Origin: Silurus meridionalis
Lineage: Eukaryota; Chordata; Actinopteri; Siluriformes; Siluridae
NCBI RefSeq assembly: GCF_014805685.1
Contig: NC_060886.1
Span: forward strand, 19,832,608-19,896,607
Direction: 5' to 3'
DNA: 64,000 nt
Numbering within the stretch: the first letter of the stretch is position 1; every line of letters begins with the position of its first letter. A model generated the notes under the pieces. It ran no database searches. It saw nothing but the letters and a program-made list of their open reading frames with translations, and had not been told where the DNA came from. Shown here one piece after another: positions 49,848 to 63,327 of the stretch. The translations under genes and the position numbers were made by a program.

Positions 49848-52007
49848 ATATTGCACTGTAAGAGAAAGAACTTTAAAAGCCTGTAAAACAGCAAGGCTGC
49901 AGATAATGATGTTTTTGTCTCATCCATCTTCGCATTCTTTCCTTCCTATGGCTTCATTTTCCCCTCCGAAGCCACGCACGAAGACCGTAACAGTAATGGA
50001 CGTGTGAGCAGAAGGAGATGATTTTAAATACGAGAAAGACACAAACTCGAACTCCATGCGCCGCCAGTCATTTTCCACCTGGATGCCTTCACTGTATTTT
50101 CCTGCTGCTTGCTACAAGAACTCAAGCTAGGTTTGATTTTTGCAGAGAATGTAGCTGGCTGCTGCTTTAAGTACTTGCCAGATGTTGACTGCATTTCATA
50201 CACACATAGGGGGTTAACAGTTTTTTTTTTCTTTCCGCTCACTCATTGTGTTGACGCGTATAACACCTGTTTATTTATTCATTTTAAATATTAGCTGCAC
50301 AAACATTCGCAATTGTTTCGAATTTCCTCAGAACCATAATTTGTCAGATCCCGTGGACTCCGAACGTTTGTCATTACACTAATATCCACACTTTTTTTCG
50401 ACGCTAAAATGCATTATCGTCGACTTTGTAGCGAGGGATCCAGGCCTAATTACATACACTGTACATTTAGTCCAAATATACTCTGATAAAAAATCGGATG
50501 TTGGAAGTGTGTGCTCATAAAGGCAGAATAAAGATCATAGACGGTTTTCCACATTAATTCGTGAGGTAAAAAAATGACATGATTTCAAGCACCGACCTCG
50601 AATGCAGCACCGCCCAAGCCGAGGATGAAAGTGGAGTCCCTGAGGTTAAAGCTGGTCTAAAGCTTGATCTTTTTCCTTGTGGGTAAATCTAATGTTGAAT
50701 TTTTTTCCGGACTGCTCAAGTGCCGAATATTGTTTGCGTCGCTGTTCGGAAGGTGACTTCTAGGCATCTCAGTCGCGCAGAAATGTTTAAGGACGCGTTG
50801 CTTTCTCTTCGAATGAGCATTACAGTGTTAGTATTGGTACCGGCGTTCCATGAGAGATTTATTGGCAGGGGCTGTGTGTTAATTAAACTTAATTTGCTCA
50901 AGATAATAACTTTGTATTAGACAGTCAGTTGTTCAATGCATGATCAATCTGACTGCAGGATAGTGTTCCGTTTAATGCACTCCCACAATCATGCCCTGAT
51001 TGACTGGAGAGTTTTTCCACTTTGACTTTTTCACCCTTAATTAGATCCTGCTTACAAGAACTGTATGTCTCTGGAAAAAAAGAGTGTGTTGTGTAGAGGT
51101 GCATCATATTTGGATACGAGCTCTGATTTATGTTTAAGCTGCAAATAATATCCCAGTCAGTCTCGCACGTCTGTTAAGGATTTGATATGTCTGTTAAACT
51201 GTCAGGCGTTATATAGGTTCTGGAGACCATGTCAAGCCTGGAATGCATCAGCCATATTGTGTGCAAGTAGTGTTTGAAGAGCTCTGGACGTTCAAAACAT
51301 CCAAACAGAGATTCATACACAGAGGCTCATAATAAATGTAAACCTTTAGAGCAGCTGCCAAAAAAAGACTTCATGTTGGTTTTACTGCAACACAAGGGCA
51401 ACAACAATTTCAAGGAAATCTACATCTCACAGGATTTGTAGCATGCCGCATTCACGTGTGTTTTCTAACCTAGTAGTGATGAGTTCTCGTTCACGTTATC
51501 AGGCTGTGTTAATTATCATGTAACACCGATTTGTCATATTTACTGATTTAACGTTCCACCTGCTCCGTCACACAACTTTGCAGTTAGGGAGCTGTGTAAC
51601 TGAATGCTGATTGGCTTTAATTAGCTTGTTATTATGCTTAATATGCGTATTAGTTTTGATCGTGGTCATAATGCTTTTAATAAATACCACAGCTGTTAGT
51701 ACGAGCATGTAGCTGCCTGAACACAGAATCGACAGCAAATAAAATCTAATGTTCTAATGGTTTTTTCCCCCTAAACATTACAACAGCTACACAAATCTGT
51801 TAAGCCTGTAAGCTTTAAAGTTGCTTATCGTTCACTCGCAAACCAGTCCACTGCCATGATGCCACTCAGGCCAACTCTGGGGGCAGTACCAGGTCTTTAA
51901 AGTTTGCACTTGAGGATAAACCACATTGTGGGTGTGTTGCTTTGCTTTTTATTTGGCTTTGGTTTCACACTATGCAGCAAATAAATGAATACAGAAAAGA
52001 AAACCCA

Positions 52008-52838
52008 CATATTTTTGATGGGTTTAAGGTCAGGGCTCTGCGCAGGTTCTTCCACACCAAGCTCATCCAACCATGTCTTTGTGGACCTTGTTTGCACCCT
52101 GGGGCACAGTGAAGCTGGAATAGAAAAAAAAAGCCTTTCTTTAACTGTTCTCATGAAAACATATTGCCCAAAATTTCTTGGTCTGCTGAGGCATTAAGAC
52201 TTTTCTTCACTGGAGCTAATGGTACCAACCCAAGAAAAACAGTCCCAAACCATGATGATTCCTCGTCCACCAAACTTCACAGTAAGCAGTCAGGCAGGTA
52301 ATGATGTTCTGGCATTCCACAAACCCATCAGACTGCCAAACAGAGAAGCATGATTTGTGAATACAGAACACATTTACAGAGTCTCACATAGACGTTCTTT
52401 ACGCCACTCCATCTGACGCCGGTCAGGTGACGCTTGCATGCCATAGAAACCCATTCCAGGAAGCTCTTGCCACTGTTTCTGTGTTATTAATGCCAGTGAA
52501 AGTTTGGAACCCTTCGACTGTGGAACCAGCAGAGTGTTGGCAGCTTTTACACACCATGCACCTCTGCACTCAGTGGCCTCGCTCTGCCTCTTTACCTGCT
52601 CTTCCGCTTTGTGGCTGAGCTGCTGCAGTTCCTAAACCTTTCTCTTTCCAAGAAAACCGCTGATGAAATTCACAAGGTGGCATCGTTTCACTGAACCGCT
52701 CATAAATTCACTATGTGCTTAAGAAAGACCCAAGACTGCAATGCAAGGTGCTTGAATTTATACACCTGGAACAGTTGAACAGTCGGATTGAAATGCCTGA
52801 ATTCAGTAATTAAGAGGTGTGGGATGTATAGTCTACCT
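52008..52838 (-). mobile_element. Degenerate Tc1-like element
   Basis: Blocks ggtcagggctctgcgcagg, aacccattccaggaagctc and cgctttgtggctgagctgc match a common fish Tc1-like transposase gene read on the minus strand. Many stops; no frame over 90 residues. The left terminus is unclear. Confidence 0.7.
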
Positions 52839-53040
52839 CACAATGCACGTGGGTTTTGTTGGTTTCTCAAGTTTATTCATGAGCTACATGCGTTCTTGCT
52901 GCACTTAATTTCACTCTGAACTTGAGAGAGACCATCCAATGAGATGCTGAAGGAAAAGTGTTTAACTGGTTGGATTTCATATTTAAGACACCTTTTCGTC
53001 CCTCGTTTCTTCATCCTTTGTGTAATTGGAAGTGGTAATA

Positions 53041-54560
53041 CAGGGAGTGCAGAATTATTAGGCAAGTTGTATTTTTGAGGATTAATTTTATTTGAGGATT
53101 TAATTTGAACAACAACCATGTTCTCAATGAACACAAAAAACTCATTAATATCAAAGCTGAATATTTTTGGAAGTAGTTTTTAGTTTTAGCTATTTTAGGG
53201 GGATATCTGTGTGTGCAGGTGACTATTACTGTGCATAATTATTAGGCAACAACAAAAACAAATTCATACCCATTTCAATTATTTATTTTTACCAGTGAAA
53301 CCAATATAACATCTCAACATTCACAAATATACATGTCTGACATTCAAAAACCAAACAAAAACAAATCAGTGACCAATATAGCCACCTTTCTTTGCAAGGA
53401 CACTCAAAAGCCTGCCATCCATGGATTCTGTCAGTGTTTTGATCTGTTCACCATCAACATTGCGTGCAGCAGCAACCACAGCCTCCCAGACACTGTTCAG
53501 AGAGGTGTACTGTTTTCCCTCCTTGTAAATCGCACATTTGATGATGGACCACAGGTTCTCAATGGGGTTCAGATCAGGTGAACAAGGAGGCCATATCACG
53601 CTGTGGAGTACTTGGACGTGTGTGATGGAGCATTGTCCTGCATGAAAATCATGTTTTCTTGAAGGATGCAGACTTCTTCCTGTACCACTGCTTGAAGAAG
53701 GTGTCTTCCAGAAACTGGCAGTAGGACTGGGAGTTCAGCTTGACTCCATCCTCAACCCGAAAAGGCCCCACAAGCTCATCTTTGATGATACCAGCCCAAA
53801 CCAGTACTCCACCTCCACCTTGCTGGCGTCTGAGTCGGACTGGAGCTCTCTGCCCTTTACCAATCCAGCCACGGGCCCATCCATCTGGCCCATCAAGACT
53901 CACTCTCATTTCATCAGTCCATAAAACCTTAGAAAAATCAGTCTTGAGATATTTCTTGGCCCAGTCTTGACGTTTCAGCTTGTGTGTCTTGTTCAGTGGT
54001 GGTCGACTTTCTGCCTTTCTTACCTTGGCCATGTCTCTGAGTATTGCACACCTTGTGCTTTTGGGCACTCAGTGATGTTGCAGCTCTGAAATATGGCCAA
54101 ACTGGTGGCAAGTGGCATCTTGGCAGCTGCACGCTTGACTTTTCTCAGTTCACGGGCAGTTATTTTGCGCCTTGGTTTTCCACACGCTTCTTGCGACCCT
54201 GTCGACTATTTTGAATGAAACGCTTGATTGTTCGATGATCACGCTTCAGAAGCTTGGCTATTTTAAGACTGCTGCATCCCTCTGCAATATATCTCACTAT
54301 TTTTGACTTTTCTGAGCCTGTCAAGTCCTTCTTTTGACCCATTTTGCCAAAGGAAAGGAAGTTGCCTAATAATTATGCACACCTGATATAGGGTGTTGAT
54401 GTCATTAGACCACACCCCTTCTCATTACAGAGATGCACATCACCTAATATGCTTAATTGGTAGTAGGCTTTCCAGCCTATACAGCTTGGAGTAAGACAAC
54501 ATGCATAACGAGGATGATGTGGTCAAAATACTCATTTGCCTAATAATTCTGCACTCCCTG
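53041..54560 (-). mobile_element. Tc1-like transposon with intact ends and TA duplication
   Basis: The 1520-bp element starts cagggagtgcagaattatta and ends with the exact inverse; at least 25 terminal bp match. It is flanked by TA on both sides (53039-53040 and 54561-54562), the usual target duplication. A second inverted pair of 20 bp lies inside (53231-53250 and 54361-54380), giving an IR/DR layout as in Sleeping Beauty-type elements. Both ends are identical, so the insertion looks recent. Confidence 0.93.
53366..54342 (-). pseudogene. Tc1-like transposase, frameshifted
   Basis: A DDE transposase spread over three minus-strand frames. Frame 1 (54342-54160) opens MGQKKDLTGSEKSKIVRYI and carries the helix-turn-helix with AKLLKRDHRTIKRFI. 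Frame 2 (to 53649) carries VLWTDEMRVSLDGPDGW, the first catalytic Asp, and GGGGVLVWAGI. Frame 3 (53599-53366) carries PDLNPIENLWSIIK with the catalytic Glu. The middle Asp motif (QDNAPSHT) is readable only after a shift between frames 2 and 3. At least two frameshifts make it inactive as it stands; all three catalytic positions are present. Confidence 0.88.
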
Positions 54561-56452
54561 TAGATTCTCACAGCATTGAGAATGCCTTCTCTAGACTCTC
54601 AAACTCTCCCACATTGCTAGCTTAAAAATGAGCTTGAACTACCCTCCACTTGAGACATTATCGTATCTATTGGATAATTATCCAGTTTTGGTAAACCTCG
54701 CAATGACCACATAACCCGGTGTCTACATGATGACAGCATGGAAATGAAATAGCCTGGGCATCAGCAAAGTATTTCAAACTAATTAATCCATTTCGACTCA
54801 CCTTGCAGGGCCGACAGACCAATCCCTCACAGAATCCCTAATGAGCCATGCTTGTTTGCTTCTCATCAACTCCACAGCCAGTGTTTCATTTGGACACGGC
54901 CGACGTGCTAAGCGTGTCAGGATATCTTTTTAAATCCACAGAGGATCGAAAGTTTCCCGCCCTAAACGTCAATCCTGGAAATGTTGCAGACGTACGGCAC
55001 ATAAAGTAATGAAATGCTAATTGGAATATAAAGGGAATTAATCAGGAACGATCCCAGTGCCACGTACTCTAATCAGGGTTTATTGAAACCCAAGTCTAAT
55101 TTCATGTCAGTTATTATGTGTGAAGACCTTTTCCTGAGTCATGTGTGCACTTAAGGTGTGTTGGTTAAGCCCACAATATGCACAATGCCAAGCTGAAGGA
55201 CGTATGTTTTAATGACCATGATCAAGATATTTTGATCCCCTGAATCTGACTGGTTTTTAAAGCCGTTTTTATTTCTAATTGTTTGTTCTCTTGCAAATGT
55301 GTTTAGATTTTGGGAGCCAGCATTGGAGACTAGTGATATGAAATTCCACAGCTCGAGGTACTAATTTTGGTACCAAAGCAAAACACAAAAACATGCTAAT
55401 TGAACAACACACTATTTTTTATTAAAGTTAAAAGAAAAGAAAATGTACAAAAACCAATGCATTTAAAAGTCTCTGGTGTATCCTGCTTCTTCTTCTAGGG
55501 GCGTCCACAGCAAAATAGTAAATACCATCATGTCCCTTTGTTTTTATTTTTTCTCCCCTAATAAAAGTTATAGGAGCATTAAATAGTTAATAAACTTTAC
55601 TGTAATACTCATTATATTAGCACTAGCTACGTTTATGCTAACCACTAACTGCAGCATTCAAAGTAAAATATGGTCTTATATTCATAACAGAAGGTCTAAA
55701 TATAAAATTAATATAAAACTCACCTGCTTGAACACTTTCATTACTTCCGGGTGTCGGCCCTTAACGTGTTTTCTGATGTATTTCCTCCTCTTGAGAGAAA
55801 ACTTTGAAGACATCATTTACAAATTGGTTTTTGATGATCTTTGATATTCCCCTTTCCTCCAAAATATTTCTATACGTGATTCTTTACTCCTTAATTGTCA
55901 AAAATGGATTCAGAGCTGCTTTTTTTTTTTTTTTTTTTTTTTAGTACGGCCTTGGTTACCGGGTCTTTTAACACCACCATTGGCTGCATTATCACGGGAA
56001 TAGAATTGAATGAATCAGATACATATCTTTTTAAATGTAATCGTGCAATCCCTGTACTTTAACACACTCTGACAGTGTGGAAGGAGACACTCGTTACCTT
56101 ACAATCACCATGAACATGTCAACATCAAAAGGCTATTTAAAGCTAATCGCTGGTTTCCCAAACATAATTGTCAAAATCAACTGCCCTCATGTTACAGTAG
56201 AGAATAAATGCTCTTTTTTAATAGAAAGGAGAACACAGCATCCATGTACAATCCAGCTGTGGTACACACTTGTTGTACAGTGTTAATTTGTATTGAAATG
56301 TACTGTGTAAGGCATAGTTCTATACAGAAATACTCAGTGTCCTTATTTATATGCATAGATCACAAATTGAAAGAAATGGATATGTTTAGGTTAGCAGGAC
56401 TGAGACCACTTGGTTCACATGGGTGAAGCTTGGACATCAGAAATGGCATATA

Positions 56453-56620
56453 GGGAGGTGGTAGCTTAGTGGTAAAGGCTTTGGACTGTGGAAGGTCAGC
56501 AGTTCAAATCTCAGCACCACACAGGTCTGGGCCCTTGAGCAAGGTTCTTAACCCTCAACTGTTTGTTTGTAAGTCATTCTGGATAAGGGGCATCTGCCAA
56601 ATGCCAGAAATGTAAATAAA
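56453..56620 (+). mobile_element. tRNA-derived SINE
   Basis: A box gtggtagcttagtggtaaag, B box cagttcaaatctc, then ggcccttgagcaaggttctt and a gtaagtcattctggataagg tail. Same family as 12754. Confidence 0.82.
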
Positions 56621-56659
56621 CTTTTTATACATCTGATTTCGTATTTATTTATTTATGGT

Positions 56660-56900
56660 GGTGCAGTGGGTAGCTCTGTGGCACAACCTTCGGGTGCCAT
56701 GTGCAGTCCCGAGCTAGAGGTCTTATTCTCCTTGTGTCAGTGTCGGTTTCCTCAGAGTTTCATCGATTTCTTCCTCAAAACAAGCTGGAAGATTGACTAC
56801 TGCGTATTGCCCGTGTGTGAATGAGCGCACGTGTGTGTGTATCCAGGCAGATTTACTGTCTCTGACATGTATAAAGCATTTACTGGTGAGGGGTACATGT
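56660..56900 (+). mobile_element. Degenerate second-type SINE
   Basis: The blocks ggtgcagtgggtagctctgtgg, gtcggtttcctcagagttt and attgcccgtgtgtgaatg resemble a fish SINE with a tRNA-like head (gtgggtagc). The relatives at 19960 and 43400 lie in reverse. Confidence 0.5.
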
Positions 56901-57876
56901 ATTTGGTGGATTATAAATATCCATTTTCTGATACTTTAGCTCTCAGCTATTTCTTCATATTAATTAATTATTCAGACCATCGCTCCTGCGTAGATTTTCT
57001 CTACAGGTAGTAAAAAAAAAAAAAACCCACATTTGTTAACTGCTTGTTGCCGTAGTAACAGGTGGTTGACGTACTGAACACGCAGGAAGGAGTATGGTAT
57101 TAAGAACGAGGGAGAGCGAACAAAGGAGAGAGAAAGTATCTGTACTTCGTGGCAATGGGAAATTGAAATGCAGGTTCCACTATATACCTGTATGTATAGT
57201 AATTTTTAATTACATTTTTTTTTTTTTTTTAACCCACACTGATTATGGTGTTTCTAGTAGTTTAATTAAGGTTGTGAAATTGCAGGGCAGATAGGGCCCG
57301 GTCTCTCTTCCACTGATGTTTGTGTATAATTTCTAACCAGCGCTGATGAGAGTAATGACATTGTTCAATGACTCCTCCCAGCTCTTTTACACACAATCAA
57401 ACCCTCGCCTTGTCATGGATCGCTGTTTCAGAGCGGAAAGCTGGCAACAGCTGGCATGTCCCTGACTATCACAGTCCTCCAGTATTCCTCAATGAAGAGA
57501 TAAATACATGCTTTATAATAGAAATCTACATATTAATGATTGACCTCTTGGGCTTTTCTGTATTTTCTACACAGCTGCTGCTATTCATTTGTGATTCTCG
57601 CTACCAGGTGCGGGTGTGATTGCGTATCAAGTCGCTGTGTCTAGCTGCTTTAGATTCCTGAAGGGGGTGCAAGATAATTCGATGGTCTGTCAGTGATATT
57701 AATATGTGAGCTGAAAAAGGGGGATGTGATGGGGGTGGGTTAGTGTTTGTGTCTGTGCTAGAAGATGATGATTGAACACTTTCATCACTTCTTTATAAAG
57801 GTTCTTGTATTGCTCTTGGAGTGCAGTGAGATAAAGGATCAACACATTTGCTAGAGACTTACTCAATTTGCTAACC

Positions 57877-57879
<3 letters not shown>

Positions 57880-57958
<79 letters not shown>
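57880..57958. repeat. (TG)n microsatellite, 79 bp
   Basis: Pure TG repeat, the longest in the window. Confidence 0.97.
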
Positions 57959-57959
<1 letters not shown>

Positions 57960-58307
57960 TATTTTTCTAAGATTTCGACTTAGACAGATTTGGAATGTGT
58001 TGTTCCATTAATTGAACAGCCAATTAATTTGGCTGTTTTGGCAAAAAAGCTAAATATCCTAAAGCAGGTCGTTATTAAAACACAATATTTTTCTCATCCC
58101 ACTTAACATTATCTCCTATGCCCTGCTATTTAGATGTTGATGTTTGATCTAAATATGGATTCAATCATGCACCCATTTGACGAGCGAACGGTGCCAAGGG
58201 CCATCGTCACACATTAATATTCTTTTCCTGTCTGGAAAAGCATAAACTGCAAACAGTGCACCCACACTGGAGACCTCATGCATGCTCAATGACTTGACTC
58301 AATGACA

Positions 58308-58309
<2 letters not shown>

Positions 58310-58350
<41 letters not shown>
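58310..58350. repeat. (TG)n microsatellite
   Basis: Near-pure TG repeat upstream of exon 4. Confidence 0.95.
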
Positions 58351-58353
<3 letters not shown>

Positions 58354-58804
58354 ATGCACTGTATTTGTGATAATGCTGTGACTGTGTAAAAAAAAATATA
58401 TATATATTGTTTAGTAATTACAATTGATTTCTGCTTGTTTTTTTTATATATCTAGTAAAGAAAGTACGTCATGAATAAAAGTGTTGCGTTTAATGTTTTA
58501 ATTTCGCCTCCTTTACGTTTGTTTCTTTACATTTTTTAATAAAGATGACCAAAAAGAAATGCACGCTGCAATCTGGTAAAATTGCACACTAACAAAATAA
58601 ATGCCTTTAAAATCAATTGGCGTTTTGACAGCCTGAATATTAACATATTATAATAAAGATCATTTTTTTAAAACATCAAAAAGAGACAAAATGATTCATT
58701 TTGGGTGATGAGGTGTATGTTGGGTGTGGGTTCAGGTGTAAGTGGCATTAATTAGCTGCATTAATAGATATATCCCAATGCAAGTTCTTCGAGGATTGAA
58801 GGAC

Positions 58805-58806
<2 letters not shown>

Positions 58807-58861
<55 letters not shown>
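58807..58861. repeat. (TG)n microsatellite upstream of tanc1 exon 4
   Basis: Pure TG repeat ending about 290 bp before exon 4 and complementary to the (CA)n behind exon 5. Confidence 0.96.
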
Positions 58862-58870
<9 letters not shown>

Positions 58871-58985
58871 TTCAGTGACTCCTCATTCCTGCTTACTACA
58901 CACACATTTTGTAAGTGCAATTTGGTTCATGCTAATGTAATGGAAACTAATGTTCTCAAACACCCCCCCCCTCTCTCTTTTTCTC

Positions 58986-59038
58986 TTATCTCTCTATCTG
59001 TCTGTCTATCTATATATCTATCGATCTATCTATATTTC
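58986..59038. repeat. (CTAT)-rich tract upstream of exon 4
   Basis: Imperfect ctat/ctgt units ending 112 bp before exon 4; complementary in sequence to the (GATA)18 downstream. Confidence 0.9.
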
Positions 59039-59041
59039 TAA

Positions 59042-59308
<267 letters not shown>

Positions 59309-59382
59309 TAAAAAGAAAGAAAGAGTGAAGGGGATAGAGGGTATGAAGGACAGAAGGGGAAATAGGAAATGTGTTTTTTTTT

Positions 59383-59384
<2 letters not shown>

Positions 59385-59456
<72 letters not shown>
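59385..59456. repeat. (GATA)18 microsatellite
   Basis: Eighteen perfect units, 112 bp downstream of exon 4. Confidence 0.97.
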
Positions 59457-59457
<1 letters not shown>

Positions 59458-60161
59458 CATCCAGGAATCTGAGTAATGGGCAAAGTGAAACAATACAGCT
59501 AGGAAAGAAGAGTGAAAGAGAAGCTGACTTGTTTGAGTGCATGGGAGTAGATGGACAGTGGAGCTGGATTATATTATAGGTCATTATCAATAATGGAGTG
59601 GCTCTTTTCTTAACCTAAGAACCTGCTGTGTGCTTAGCGCGAGCATGTGCTCGTGTTTACATTGCGTTTAATGTGGAATAGCGGACTCGAGCTCTTGCGC
59701 GAACGTTATCGATTCGCGTCGATTTGTGTTTAGCTGTGTAGTTTAGTGTTTCTTCAGTGATTTGTCTCCTGATGAATGGGAGCGTGCGTAAGGGAAGGTC
59801 TGCATGTTATGAAGACTCTTGCTTATATCTGACTAGGAGATCATTAGGCTGGAACTGTGAGCAAGATGCAGTGGAGCCTTTAAATCTACTGCTTGTGGAT
59901 TCTGTTTGGACTCATTAAATGCAAAATTGTTTGAAGGTTTCTGGAGGCTTTTTGAAGGTTATTAATGTTATTTCCTTCAAGTTAATTCTGGAAAATGGGA
60001 AAGCTGGTAGAAATAAACCCAACTGAATTTAATTTGACCTTAAATGTACAACTGGAGAGTAGTTTTTTTGGTCAACACTGATATTGGACTATTTAAAAAA
60101 AATCTAAAGTCGCAGTATGTTTTCATTTGTTCCATTTGATTAGTTTAGTTGTCCAATTCAT

Positions 60162-60163
<2 letters not shown>

Positions 60164-60225
<62 letters not shown>
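60164..60225. repeat. (AT)n tract
   Basis: Pure AT repeat of about 62 bp in intron 4. Confidence 0.96.
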
Positions 60226-60232
<7 letters not shown>

Positions 60233-60539
60233 ATAAAAAAAACTGAGCCCTGAATCTTTAAAGAGCCAGCGTTTTATCTACTGCATTATCTGTTCTACTT
60301 GTGCAACTTTTTCCTAATTGTCTCACCTACATGCTAATGAAAGTGTGTGTCCAAACCTCTGCAGACTGGAGCAGTTGGAAGTTTTATTCTTAGTGAGTTG
60401 CTATTCTTTAACAGTACAGAGATTACCTCAAAGACAACTTTATTTAAGGACATGACTGCAAATGTTTTCAAAATAGTTCTTCAATCGAAGTCGAAATATC
60501 CTGATAAAATAACATTACTTCATAGCCACTTCATATAGT

Positions 60540-60805
60540 GAATGGGCAAATGTTTGTGAACATCTGACCATAAGATTAGTATGTTGATTTGTTTTCTTTT
60601 AATAAAACATCCCAGTCCATATTTGGTTCTTATTGTTATGCTGGAACAGGGTTTGGTCTCCAAGTTCAAGTGGAGGGAAAAATTTGAAAGGCACACAATT
60701 TGAGGTAACATATTTCGAGGTGACAAAGTTGGTGTGTTTTGGTGAAATGTGGCTTGGTAAAGAACCACATGTGGCTAGAAAGTCAGATGTCCCAATACTT
60801 TACAT
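60540..60805 (-). mobile_element. Tc1-like relic (ACTATATGGAC family)
   Basis: Starts tgaatgggcaaatgtttgtg; contains ctggaacagggtttggtctc and agttcaagtggagggaaa, as in other minus-oriented copies. Confidence 0.6.
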
Positions 60806-61750
60806 CCTCCTTGGTTTCCGTTTGGAGAAAGTAATCAATCTACAAGACGGAATTTCATGTTTATTGAACTGATTATTGCTACATGGTGTAAATATATTAC
60901 AAAGGGTTAAGTAAACATTTTTATTGGCAACTTCATGTCTCTGTCAACAGCCTGCATAAAAACAAATCTCTTAAAATCAGTCAACAGTTTACTTTATAAA
61001 GGTATTTATAAAGCAACAACTTCAATTTGCACAAGAAGTACAGACACAAGTCCACTGCTAAAAAAGTGGAACGTCCCAAGAGCCACAAAATCCCATCATA
61101 AACCTTGGGGATTGAAAGGTTCTTAAGACACACTTTTGACAACTTGCGATAATGAAGTGACATCTTCGAACCTGTCTAGTTGTTTTCTGAAGGGTGTGTG
61201 TGCAGACTAATGCATCGAGCACATTCTCCTAATGCAACTTATTTCGTCTCATTGCTGTGATTAATGACCCATGTATAAAAAATGCAGTTGAGGCAGATTT
61301 GTACCGAAGCGGGTGACGTGATCAAATAGCGGCGTATAATTGCGAGAGGATCAGAGAGCAGAATGAAGACCAATTGGGTTTCAGTGCTTTGCGACGTTTT
61401 TTTTTTAGCTTCGAGTAGTTTTGTCCCAGGTTTGTTTTGGTGCAGATGAATAATGTGCTAAGTGATCTTACTCCAAACACGTGTCTCTGTGTGACTAATG
61501 AGAAGCTGATTTATTTGCTGAAACAGTGGATGCGGTTGGATGTGTTTGGAGTGAAAAAACCACCAAAAAACCTGAACTCGAAATGAACTCTCAGCACTCG
61601 CCTCAAAAGGGGATCTGTTGATCGGCATGCAGTTTATTGGTTCAAGGCTTTGATATTTATCTTTGAGCTTCATTTTGTAGGCCGTTCCTTTGTAGTCTTA
61701 GTCAATTTGGTCTCCTTCACTCCTCTCTCTCTCTCTCTCTGTATTATCAG

Positions 61751-61793
61751 AAAGCTGAAAAAGATACCAGGGTTTACATGAGCAGATTTAACA
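61751..61793 (+). other. tanc1: Decoy (poison-type) exon candidate in tanc1 intron 4
   Basis: A very good acceptor (a long CT-rich tract ending gtattatcag) and a good donor (aca|gtatgt) enclose 43 nt. Inclusion would add 14 residues, then shift frame and stop 15 codons into exon 5. No support from known TANC1 protein structure, so it is either silent or a regulatory exon. Confidence 0.35.
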
Positions 61794-61833
61794 GTATGTA
61801 CATAAAACATCAAAGTTTAAAAGTCTGTTTCTG

Positions 61834-61834
<1 letters not shown>

Positions 61835-61874
<40 letters not shown>
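61835..61874 (+). promoter_or_regulatory. tanc1: (TG)20 at the exon 5 acceptor
   Basis: A pure TG tract fills the position of the pyrimidine tract and is followed directly by tag and the exon. Confidence 0.9.
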
Positions 61875-62273
<399 letters not shown>

Positions 62274-62368
62274 TAATGTTTCTGAATGGAAATATCACTG
62301 AAAGATGTAACGTATAGGTTACAGGTCTGTGTGTCATGATGCATCACAAGTGTAGTTGCATTTTTATC

Positions 62369-63308
62369 TCTCTCAAAAAGTGAGTACACCCCTTACATTT
62401 TAGCAACCATTTTATTATAGTCTATAAACTGGCAACAAAAGTGAGTACACCCTAAGTGAACATGTTAAAACTTTCCAAAGTGTGAATATTTTGTGTAAGC
62501 ATTTTTATCTTAAACTGGGCCTGGAATTTGTCAGAGCTGCACAGGTTGTTGCTGGGATCCTTTTCCACTCCTTCATAATGACATCACAGGGCTGCTAGAT
62601 GTTAGACACATGGCGCTTCTCCACCTGCCGCTTGGGGATTCCCCACAGGTTCTCAATAGATTTCAGGAGACATACTAGAGACAGGCCACTTAATCATATT
62701 CACCTTGTACTTCCTCAACAAGGCAGTTGTCATCTTGGTGGTGTGTCTGGGATCGTTATTATGTAGAAAAACTGTTGTTTGGCCCAGTTTCTGAAGGGAG
62801 GGCATCATGTTATACTTCAGAATGGCACAGTATATAGATGTTGGAATACATGTTTCCCTAAATGAACCGCAGCTCCCCAGTACCAGCAGCACTCATGCAG
62901 CCTCAGACCATGATGCTACCCCCACCGTGCATGACTGTAGGCGAGACACATTTTTCTTGGTGCTCCTCACCAGGGGGTCACCACACATGCTGGACACCAT
63001 CTAAGCTAAACAAGTTTATCTTAGTCAGTGTGAAAGGATCGTTCTCAAAGCACCAAATTTCAGCTGCTCTAATATAAGATACGCAAATTTGTATGATCCT
63101 GTCAAGTAGACAAAAACATGAACATGAATAGGACACGTGGCTTTGCATGTTTACACGACGTGCAGCTGTTATCACTTAGGGTGAGCTTACATTTGTTGCC
63201 AGTTATTTAAACATTAATGGCTACTCTAAAATATATCCAAGTTTGATTTCTATTGTACTTTGAGAAGATATAATAAAATTTGAAAGGTGCATTCACTTTT
63301 GTGAGATG
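62369..63308 (-). mobile_element. Tc1/mariner-like relic
   Basis: The left end aaaaagtgagtacacccctt and the right end ttcacttttgtgagatgctg are diverged inverted termini. The minus strand reads an ENLWGIPKRQVEKRH-like block and broken transposase text between. Shorter than a full element and full of stops. Confidence 0.75.
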
Positions 63309-63309
63309 C

Positions 63310-63327
63310 TGTGTGTGTGTGTGTGTG

